Positions 26,863 to 34,460 of a stretch of DNA of 64,000 nt are shown here, piece after piece. This DNA comes from Prolixibacteraceae bacterium (GTDB lineage: Bacteria > Bacteroidota > Bacteroidia > Bacteroidales > Prolixibacteraceae). The notes below the pieces were generated by a model. That model was not told the origin of the DNA. It searched no databases and saw nothing but the letters and a program-made list of their open reading frames with translations. Location: NCBI GenBank assembly GCA_019459525.1, contig JAIBEY010000052.1, positions 62,001 through 126,000 on the forward strand, in the 5' to 3' direction. Position 1 is the first letter of the stretch; every line of letters begins with the position of its first letter. Position numbers and translations under genes: made by a program.

Positions 26863-29115
26863 TTACTTGTAAACATCCACTTCAAAAATAGACCACGGCT
26901 TATCCTTTGTCCCAGTCTGAACGATCTTCAGATATCGGGCGGTCTTTTTGGGAAAAACGATGGTAGTCATGCCCAATTCGCCGGCTCCGGTTGCTACAGG
27001 CATTCCCCATTCAGCCCCATCGTTTGAGACATACACGGCATACGACTTAGGGAAATCATAGATTGCCCAGGTATTGTCAAGTACGATTTTCTGGAAGGAC
27101 TCTGACTGTTTTAAATCAATCATGAACCATTGCCCGGGAGTTTGCTGGTTGATGTAGTGACCTGATTTACTCATTGGTTTTTGAGGATCGATGGCGCGCC
27201 ATCCGGTCCAAAAATCTTCGTCGAGGGCATTCACCGCACTTGCATTTACAGGCCAAAACCGACCGCTCCAGGGGCCTCCTTTGTATTCCTGATTATCAAT
27301 AGAAGCTGAAACTGTCCATGATTTTTTGTCTAGTTTAACATTGGTTGATGAGATTGGAGCCTGCTTGGGCGTTGTTATTAGCAATATCCCCTCTGCTACA
27401 AAACTCCATGTACCCGGTTCCACTTTAAATTTGAGATAGCCAGAATCTTCTCCTATCCAGGAAACTCCTTTTACCGTAGCTTTAAACGAACCATCCCATA
27501 TCTTTTTGCCGTTTACACTGATCTTGGAGATCGTGGTAAAGGAGGCTTTGGGAATTCCAACGATTGCCGATGTAAGGAGTGGCGAAGTCAATCCGATTTT
27601 ATACTGTTTTTCATTCTTCTGTATGCCAACCTGAATCGTACCTTTTGTGGTGGGCACCTTCACTTTTACTGAAGTAAGAAACGCTTCTTGCGGAAGAACA
27701 TGATAGGTACTCCATCCTGGTGTTTCAGGTGCTATTCCCGCTATGAATTTGGAAAGAATGAGATTGGGCGCATTCCATGCATGGTTTAACGATAAGTATT
27801 CGTCCGAATTGGTGGAATTTGGAGGGGTATCTTCAAAAGACCGTTCCATGTATTCCCACAATGTAGTAAACCCAGACTGTATCTGTAACTTATACCGATT
27901 ATACATTCGGAGCAGAGCCCGATCAGGCTTGTTCATTATACAGAGCGCCTCTAAAACCCATCGTTCAAAATAAGGACCGCAATTCACGTTATTTTCCAGT
28001 ACTTTACCAATGGCCTCCCATCGCGGGGGACCAGCCAGACCGGCAACTACTGCCATCGCATTGGCTCGTTCATCCAACTCATCACCCGACCGGTATCCGT
28101 CGCCCTTCCAAAAAACCTGGTCGAAGTTGATTTTTATACTGTTAATTTTTGCATCCAGAGCTGGAATATCAGCAGGATGTCCGGTGACTTTTGCCATTTT
28201 TCTCAATGCGTTTATCGCGGTATAATATTCAGCAACCTGAATAACCTCTTTGTCTGTGGTTCCAAGTCCCCAATCGTACCAGTCCCAATCTTCAGCCCTG
28301 TGAACAGGCAGCCCGTTTAGACCCATCTTATATCGGTCGAGGTATTCTTTCGTCGCAGAATAGATGGTAGAAGTTGTTGCAAGATCGCCTGTGTACATGT
28401 AATAAGTCCATTCTCCAAATTCGCCATGAAGAATTAAATTCTGTCCGGGCAATCCGTTTATTGGTTTAGAAAGTATGAGATTTCTGCAAATTTCATGAGC
28501 ATTATTATCAAATGCATAAAATCCTTCTTCCATTTGTAATACAGCATCTCCGATCCATTCAGAGCGCTCCCTGTCGGGGCAGTCCATATAATGTTCACGC
28601 ATGCAGAGGTACGCAGTACGGGTTGCTTTTTGCCACAACACGTTATAGTCGTTGTCATTGCACCAAAACGAACCGGCAAAGCTTGTGGCGTATCCGGTTT
28701 CGCGGTACTTCACTGCCCTTACTGTTACTCCTGCCGGAATGGTGTATCGAACTCCTTCTCCGCTTATCCAGTTGGGCACCTCATAGTTTTGTACTCCTGA
28801 CTTAGTGGTGTATTGCTGTGTTGGCTGATGGGCGGGGACCAACGGATTTGTTGAGTCAAATATGATTATTTTTCCAGATGGAGCTTCAACTTCAATCCAT
28901 GGTTGAAATTGCGCATTATAAGGAAGTTTACACACAAGTGTCCATTCGCTGGTTTCAGAACGGGGTAGTGTTTTTGTTACGTTCACATAGTCCTGTAATC
29001 CGTAGTCTTTAAGCGGCCGATGAGTGATTGCAGTTACAGTCGAATTTTGAGAATAACATGTTGATGAGGTGAATATTAGAATCCCCAGGATGTTTAAGAA
29101 TGATCTTGTATTCAT
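26863..29115 (-). CDS. GH78-like rhamnosidase with C-terminal discoidin domain
   Basis: I start the protein at the ATG of 29115 (MNTRSFLNILGILIFTSSTCYSQ), because the earlier in-frame start at 29151 overlaps the upstream stop and adds a charged tail before the signal peptide. It has 750 residues. The N-terminal jelly roll is short. The barrel entry DCPDRERSEWIGD keeps Asp178, Glu183 and Asp190, and a TLWEYMER motif gives Glu421 as the expected base. A discoidin-like region follows from about residue 600 (NASAVNALDEDFWTGWRA, then FPKSYAVYVSNDGAEWG and ARYLKIVQTG). The N-terminal binding domains of classical GH78 are much reduced, so the substrate may differ from its neighbour at 24112. It is separated from the next gene by 18 bases. 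Confidence 0.85.
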   Translation of the reverse strand: MNTRSFLNILGILIFTSSTCYSQNSTVTAITHRPLKDYGLQDYVNVTKTLPRSETSEWTLVCKLPYNAQFQPWIEVEAPSGKIIIFDSTNPLVPAHQPTQQYTTKSGVQNYEVPNWISGEGVRYTIPAGVTVRAVKYRETGYATSFAGSFWCNDNDYNVLWQKATRTAYLCMREHYMDCPDRERSEWIGDAVLQMEEGFYAFDNNAHEICRNLILSKPINGLPGQNLILHGEFGEWTYYMYTGDLATTSTIYSATKEYLDRYKMGLNGLPVHRAEDWDWYDWGLGTTDKEVIQVAEYYTAINALRKMAKVTGHPADIPALDAKINSIKINFDQVFWKGDGYRSGDELDERANAMAVVAGLAGPPRWEAIGKVLENNVNCGPYFERWVLEALCIMNKPDRALLRMYNRYKLQIQSGFTTLWEYMERSFEDTPPNSTNSDEYLSLNHAWNAPNLILSKFIAGIAPETPGWSTYHVLPQEAFLTSVKVKVPTTKGTIQVGIQKNEKQYKIGLTSPLLTSAIVGIPKASFTTISKISVNGKKIWDGSFKATVKGVSWIGEDSGYLKFKVEPGTWSFVAEGILLITTPKQAPISSTNVKLDKKSWTVSASIDNQEYKGGPWSGRFWPVNASAVNALDEDFWTGWRAIDPQKPMSKSGHYINQQTPGQWFMIDLKQSESFQKIVLDNTWAIYDFPKSYAVYVSNDGAEWGMPVATGAGELGMTTIVFPKKTARYLKIVQTGTKDKPWSIFEVDVYK

Positions 29116-29137
29116 CGTTTTTTTTATCAGTTTTCCG

Positions 29138-30763
29138 TTAGAAATATCCATGTGTTTTTACATCGCCGTATTTCAATGCAAGCTCCACCCGGGTTGTAAA
29201 AAACTTTTCAGGAGTAGCAGAACGAAGCCGAATTACATTATCGCCCTGTTTCAAGCAAGATACCGGAAGGACGAACGCATATACCCGGTCTTTAGGCGAC
29301 AGGTTTTTTGCCCGGTCGAATAAGTCGATATATTCTGGTTTCTGTAGTTCAATCTTTATATCATTGACAGATAGTTCGAATTGCGCGGGTTTATCTGTAC
29401 GCAGAAATAAAATCGCTTCCAGAGGAATATCCTTTTCAGTATTGTCACCGATAAAAATGGGTGCATCAACATAATTTTCGGGAGATACCAGCAACCGAAG
29501 TGGTGTATCAGGTTTGTAGCCGTATCCGGCCGAACTGCCGTCGTCCAGACAATAAATTTTATTCCGGTTACGCAGTGTTTCTAATGATCCGAGTTCGTGC
29601 AGTAATTCGGGCGTTATAATACGACATGCATAAGTTTTCGTCTCAGCAGGATTTAACGTCCCATTATACTCTCCGAAAAAATAGTTGAACAAATAAATTC
29701 CCTCGCCGCCCTGTGCGAAGATGTGCGAAGCCATTCCCCGGAACATTCCGTGAGAATAGGGAACTCTGGAGTTGTACCCCCCATCTTCAATGGAGGCATA
29801 AACAGGCATATCAAGGGCTGATAAATCTACCTTGAATTTGGCGACTGGCAGTTCGGGGTTTCCATTATGATGAACCCCGATCGTAATAAAGTCCAGCAAT
29901 CCTTGTCGCACCCATTCTTTAATATCGCATCCTTTTTTTAAGCAAAAATCCAAATCCGGGGCAACGCGCGCGGATAAAAGGATTTTCTTTCCGCGTTTTA
30001 CAGATAGCTCGTCAATTTTAACCCTGACTGCTTTTACCAGCTCTGTCATCAAAGGGGCATTCTTTTCTCCTTCCTCACTTTTGAAATAGACGAAAAACCG
30101 CATAAAATCCAGATCATAACCATCCAATAACTCTCCGTATTTATCAAGCTGTTCAGTGATCATGTTTAATTTTTGTTCCCTGACTTCCTGAAAAGCAAAA
30201 TCTAGTGCTCCTTTGCTTTTCCATCCAATGTCCTCATTCATCCAATATTGAGGGTGGGCAAGCCAGAAATCGGTATATTCAACCGGACAATGCGTGGTGG
30301 TGTCATTAAAATGTACGTCGTTCATCCTGTAGGAGATAAAAGCTTCCATCTTTTTTTCTTTTGCCTGTCGCAAACAAACATCAATAATATCTGTCCCTTC
30401 CTTCCCTAAATTCAAATGGTTCAGGTAATAACTAACTATGTATTTATGGTTTGCAGTATCGCAACCGCAATCCAATGTCCCGTTGCGATCATCCCCGAAT
30501 ACCCTGCCGTATTTTGACCGGTAGTAAGGATAATCGCTTCCGCTACAGATCATGAAAGTGGTTACCTGAGTGTTGGCAACCACATCTACATATGCTTTTG
30601 CATCTTCTACTGACAACGGACGTTGATGAAACATGAAATTTCCCAAAGCATAAGTGCCATCATTGTTGTAAATCAGCCGATGCCTGATAGGTTGCTCTTT
30701 CGGACTGGAACAGGCCAGACTGCCCAAAAGCAAAATGAGGAAAAGAAAGATATAGCGTTTCAT
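29138..30763 (-). CDS. Unassigned TIM-barrel-like lipoprotein
   Basis: The 541-residue protein has a clear lipobox (LLGSLACS, Cys18), so it is a lipoprotein. The body suggests a (beta/alpha)8 barrel: VTTFMICSGSDYPYYRS, AKEKKMEAFISYRMNDVHF, LLDGYDLDFMRFFVYF, LLSARVAPDLDFCLKKG, LLDFITIGVHHN and MPVYASIEDGG look like successive strands. The Asp-x-Asp in GYDLDFMR and the Glu in YASIEDGG are plausible active-site residues. The C-terminal 120 residues form a beta-sandwich (FELSVNDIKIEL, NVIRLRS). The pattern recalls GHL10-type hypothetical hydrolases, but no numbered family can be claimed. Placement between a rhamnosidase and a fucosidase suggests it acts on the same glycan. Confidence 0.75.
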   Translation of the reverse strand: MKRYIFLFLILLLGSLACSSPKEQPIRHRLIYNNDGTYALGNFMFHQRPLSVEDAKAYVDVVANTQVTTFMICSGSDYPYYRSKYGRVFGDDRNGTLDCGCDTANHKYIVSYYLNHLNLGKEGTDIIDVCLRQAKEKKMEAFISYRMNDVHFNDTTTHCPVEYTDFWLAHPQYWMNEDIGWKSKGALDFAFQEVREQKLNMITEQLDKYGELLDGYDLDFMRFFVYFKSEEGEKNAPLMTELVKAVRVKIDELSVKRGKKILLSARVAPDLDFCLKKGCDIKEWVRQGLLDFITIGVHHNGNPELPVAKFKVDLSALDMPVYASIEDGGYNSRVPYSHGMFRGMASHIFAQGGEGIYLFNYFFGEYNGTLNPAETKTYACRIITPELLHELGSLETLRNRNKIYCLDDGSSAGYGYKPDTPLRLLVSPENYVDAPIFIGDNTEKDIPLEAILFLRTDKPAQFELSVNDIKIELQKPEYIDLFDRAKNLSPKDRVYAFVLPVSCLKQGDNVIRLRSATPEKFFTTRVELALKYGDVKTHGYF

Positions 30764-30801
30764 ATTGGGTTGATTTTATTAATCTTATGGATGCAGGATT
30801 T

Positions 30802-32226
30802 TCAAAATCCAACTTTTACGACATCATCTATCATAGTCCGTTTTTCTTCTGAAAGATTGAACGTAACAAATCCATCCCGATAATTATATGGGACAGATTC
30901 ACCTGTTTTTAGTAATGTAATCGACTTCGGACGTTTATCTGTTTTCAGCGAAACCTGGTGTTTAAATTGGGGGAAAAGGTGCAAATACCAATTATTGGCC
31001 CGTGTTGTAATCATTACATTGCTGCGTTCCATTCCCGGCGAGGGGCCAGCGCCAATAACCGATTCCTTGCTATGTTTCATCCACTGGGCGAGTTCCGAAA
31101 CAGTAGTATAAAAATTAGGATGTAATTCTCCATTTTCTGTTGGTCCAAGGTTTGGTAAAAAGTTTCCTCCAAGCGTACGACAAGTTACCAATTGTTCCAT
31201 GAAATTTGAATTGGAACGGAATGAACCTGTCCTGTCGTAGCCCCAGCCAGCGCTTCCTCCCGTCCAGATTACACAGTTGTCGAACCATTTCGAGGGTACA
31301 TAAGTAGGTGTGGTACATTCAAACGGAGTCGTGAAATCACCGATGCGTAACCCGCTTCCGTGCGGATTGTCGGGGTTTGTAACATTGGACCAGCGGTCGT
31401 TAATAACAATGCCGGGCTGCAACGAACGTATCCAAGCATATACTTGTTCGGTGTGCATATCGTCAATATTTTTAAAATACATCCCGTCGAACCAAAGCAA
31501 ATCTATCTTCCCATAATTAGTCAGTAGCTCTTCAATTTGCCTTAGTACATACCCTAAAAAACGGTGATAATCCTGATTGTCGGCGACAGAATCTGCAACC
31601 TGACTTGGTATTTTATCCCATTTCTCATAATCAAATTGATACGGGTGCATAATTCCCGGGAAATGCCAATCTCCAGGAGAAAAATAAAAGCCAACTTTCA
31701 ATCCGTTAGCCCGACAGGCATCCACATAAGGTTTTAACAAATCGCGTCCATTCATATACTGTTTGGTACCAATGCCATACTTTGAAGGCCATAAGGCATA
31801 GCCATCATGGTGCCTGGTAGTCAGCACAGCATAAGTGAAACCAGCTTCTTTCGCGGCTTTCATCCATTTATCCGGATCGTATTTTTGTGGATTAAACTGA
31901 TCGGCCAGTGCGTAATATTTATCGGGCGGAGAAACTTTTCCCCCGTAAGGATAATTGGCAATCATGTCCCACGAAGGTTGGGCGCCTGCCACACTGTGAA
32001 TTCCCCAGTGCATAAAAAGCCCCAGACTTGCGCTCGGAAACCATTGCGCTTCCGGATTGGGGTTGGGAAATACAAGTTTTTCCCTTAATGGTGTCGAAAT
32101 GAGCTGGCGTGCCCGATCAATATCTTTTTTGTCAATCTGATACGATTCAGGATGTGAATTTAATTGAGATGTTGCTGCAAAGCAAATCCCTAAAAGGAGA
32201 ATCAGGCTAAAAATTTCTCTTTTCAT
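30802..32226 (-). CDS. GH29 alpha-L-fucosidase (copy 3, no discoidin domain)
   Basis: The 474-residue protein starts with a signal peptide (SLILLLGICFAATSQ). GH29 features are GLFMHWGIHSVAGAQPSW, TTRHHDGYALWPSKY, KVGFYFSPGDWHFPG and KIDLLWFDGMYF, with Asp247 the expected nucleophile. INDRWSNVTNPDNPHGSG follows, and the chain ends in a short beta-sandwich (SITLLKTGESVPYNYRDG). It is more like canonical pNP-fucose-active fucosidases than the two discoidin-bearing copies at 12927 and 16542, so the three GH29 proteins probably divide the fucose linkages among them. It is 38 bases from the next gene of the run. Confidence 0.92.
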   Translation of the reverse strand: MKREIFSLILLLGICFAATSQLNSHPESYQIDKKDIDRARQLISTPLREKLVFPNPNPEAQWFPSASLGLFMHWGIHSVAGAQPSWDMIANYPYGGKVSPPDKYYALADQFNPQKYDPDKWMKAAKEAGFTYAVLTTRHHDGYALWPSKYGIGTKQYMNGRDLLKPYVDACRANGLKVGFYFSPGDWHFPGIMHPYQFDYEKWDKIPSQVADSVADNQDYHRFLGYVLRQIEELLTNYGKIDLLWFDGMYFKNIDDMHTEQVYAWIRSLQPGIVINDRWSNVTNPDNPHGSGLRIGDFTTPFECTTPTYVPSKWFDNCVIWTGGSAGWGYDRTGSFRSNSNFMEQLVTCRTLGGNFLPNLGPTENGELHPNFYTTVSELAQWMKHSKESVIGAGPSPGMERSNVMITTRANNWYLHLFPQFKHQVSLKTDKRPKSITLLKTGESVPYNYRDGFVTFNLSEEKRTMIDDVVKVGF

Positions 32227-32270
32227 TTTTTTAATTGTTTTACATTATCAAAAACTTAAATTTCATCGAA

Positions 32271-34406
32271 TTACTTTTCACGATAGGCATTACGGATGAC
32301 AGCCTTGTCAAACTGCCTGGCAATTTCAGGATCAAAAGCGGCTTGCTTTTTCCAATCTTCAGAACCGTAAACACCAGCTTGCGAATAGTCGAATACCTTG
32401 AACCCAATTTTGCGGGTCATTGCTTTGTTTCTGATCGTGAAATCAACTTGTGAAGGATTTACAAATCCAGGATCAGCAATCACAGAATGCAGGTCTTTCC
32501 CTGATTTCTGCCATTCGGCAAACGATAATTTAGCAAAACGGATGTCTTTGGTACGCAGGTCCCAATAGCAATTATGATCGGAGAAAATTTTCACCTTATC
32601 CCAGATACTACCCAGTAAACTTCCGGAACCGAAAAGGATAATATTGTTTGTAAACGAAAGTGACAGGTGATCTTCTATCCGTGAAGCCTGAAGCTGATAG
32701 ATGGTATTGTTGGCAAAAATGTTGTTGCGGATAATGTTTTCTTTTCCGTAATGTTGGTGAAAACCAGCAATCTTACAGTTGTAAACCAGGTTATTCTCCA
32801 TAACAATGCCTGTTGAACCTTCGTCAGCATACATTCCCCAACCACCATAATCATACGACTGAATATCGTGAATGAGGTTATTGCTTACGGTAGTTCCCTC
32901 TGACCCTCCAAGGCAATAAACCCCGCCCATGTCGCACAATTCGGCCCAACCCAGATGGTGAATGTGGTTAAATTCTACTTTATTTCTTTTCGATGGGCTA
33001 AACGAGTATCCCCAAACCCAGCCAACCGAAACGCCCGAATACCGAAAATCTGCGATTTCGTTGTGCGTGATCTGGTTGTCACTGGCATTAAACGAGATTA
33101 CCCCAACTGCACATGGAAAAATAAAGCCGCCTGACCGGATAATGTTGTTATCGATCACAATATTCCGGGTCAGGTTTTCAAGATTTTTTGGCTGGAACAG
33201 ATCCCCAATTTTAACTCCGCCAGCGCCAAGGTCGTGGATATAACAATGTTCAATCTTACAATCGGTACAGGCGCTGCGAAACCAGAAAGCATTCATTCCG
33301 GTGTGGGCAATCTCACAGTTTACAAACTGGATTTTTTTTGCAAAATCGGTCATAATAACTGCTTCAATCGGATGGGCTGCCTGGGCTTGTTGATTCCCTT
33401 CAAAAGGCATTTTGTATCCTGAAAATTGGAAAGAAAGGTTTTCAAATCGTATATTTTCTACCTTCTTGCCTGTATTTTCATTACCCTTGATGATTATAAA
33501 ACGATCGGCGACAGGCGCTGTTACTTCAAGATTCTCTATAGTTTCTCCCGGAAGTGGCATGTAATACAAATAGCCCGATCGGTCGAGAAACCACTCGCCA
33601 CAAGTATCCAACGCAGCTTTAAAGTTTTCGAGCGAATAACGCGATTTTGTATCTATTTTATTGTGGGGTTGTGTCATCGGTCCAACGACTAAAGCAGTTG
33701 AAGAATCGGGATTAAATGAATATACCCGGCTACGGGTATTGTCCCAATTGTGGTAAAATGTGATCACCGAATTTTCAAAATCCTCTCTTGAATATTTAGC
33801 AAGCTGACTGGCTCCGTTGGGGAAAAGTGTAAACTGCTGAATAGCAAGTTCGGGTACTTTGGCATTTCCTTTTTGCAGAACAGTTCCCGAAGTCGCATTC
33901 AAATGATAAAATCCGGTATTGGGTGATTTTGCCCTGACGGCCCTGTTTCCGTTGACATATAACTGTTCAAAGTACCAACCATAAGTGGTCACTTCCGGTA
34001 CCTTTGCCCGCCACAAGGTTTCCGATACTTTTTCGAATCCATTGATTTTCTTTCCTCCGCTGAAAACTGGATGAGCCCCTTCATCAGCCTTGAAAGTAAC
34101 CGGAGCAGCATCGGTTCCCGAATCTTCAGGATTTAGCTCAAGCGGTTCAGGCATAAAATACTCACCATCGCCAATGATTATTTCCACAGGACTATCAACC
34201 ATTTGCAAATTCCTTAAGGCGCGCAATTTAGTTATGGCTCCGTTCAAACTTGCCAGTGGCTTTTCTTTGGTTCCCTGATTGGCATCACTTCCGGAGACAC
34301 TTATAAAGATTCTCAATCCGGAGGACTGTGCTTGAGTGCAAAGCGAAATAAGCACAACAGGAAGAATAATTAAAAAGGTTTTAATGTTTAGTTTGTTCGT
34401 TTTCAT
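32271..34406 (-). CDS. Right-handed beta-helix glycosidase, GH141-like (copy 2)
   Basis: The 711-residue protein has a signal peptide (FLIILPVVLISLCTQAQS). It opens with ISVSGSDANQGTKEKPLASL, an entry pattern seen also in copy 1 at 14442. A small insertion domain follows (VFSGGKKINGFEKVSETLW, QLYVNGNRAVRAKSPNTGFY), then beta-helix rungs with N/G turns: VNCEIAHTGMNAFWFRSAC, IVIDNNIIRSGGFIFPCAV, ITHNEIADFRYSGVSVGWVWGYSF, MENNLVYNCKIAGFHQHYGK. The 'SGVSVGW' and 'SGISLGW' phrases are shared by both copies. As with copy 1, fucose removal is plausible from GH141 knowledge but unproven. Its tail has a charged extension after the last rung. Confidence 0.8.
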   Translation of the reverse strand: MKTNKLNIKTFLIILPVVLISLCTQAQSSGLRIFISVSGSDANQGTKEKPLASLNGAITKLRALRNLQMVDSPVEIIIGDGEYFMPEPLELNPEDSGTDAAPVTFKADEGAHPVFSGGKKINGFEKVSETLWRAKVPEVTTYGWYFEQLYVNGNRAVRAKSPNTGFYHLNATSGTVLQKGNAKVPELAIQQFTLFPNGASQLAKYSREDFENSVITFYHNWDNTRSRVYSFNPDSSTALVVGPMTQPHNKIDTKSRYSLENFKAALDTCGEWFLDRSGYLYYMPLPGETIENLEVTAPVADRFIIIKGNENTGKKVENIRFENLSFQFSGYKMPFEGNQQAQAAHPIEAVIMTDFAKKIQFVNCEIAHTGMNAFWFRSACTDCKIEHCYIHDLGAGGVKIGDLFQPKNLENLTRNIVIDNNIIRSGGFIFPCAVGVISFNASDNQITHNEIADFRYSGVSVGWVWGYSFSPSKRNKVEFNHIHHLGWAELCDMGGVYCLGGSEGTTVSNNLIHDIQSYDYGGWGMYADEGSTGIVMENNLVYNCKIAGFHQHYGKENIIRNNIFANNTIYQLQASRIEDHLSLSFTNNIILFGSGSLLGSIWDKVKIFSDHNCYWDLRTKDIRFAKLSFAEWQKSGKDLHSVIADPGFVNPSQVDFTIRNKAMTRKIGFKVFDYSQAGVYGSEDWKKQAAFDPEIARQFDKAVIRNAYREK

Positions 34407-34460
34407 TGTAATTAAATTACTAGATATAAAGTTTTGATCATCCTCAAAAGGATAAGTTAG

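Noticed and set aside
29116-29151. Earlier start codon for the discoidin-bearing GH78-like protein
   Set aside because: It would overlap the upstream stop by 14 bases and put a charged tail before the signal peptide. The ATG at 29115 is better.
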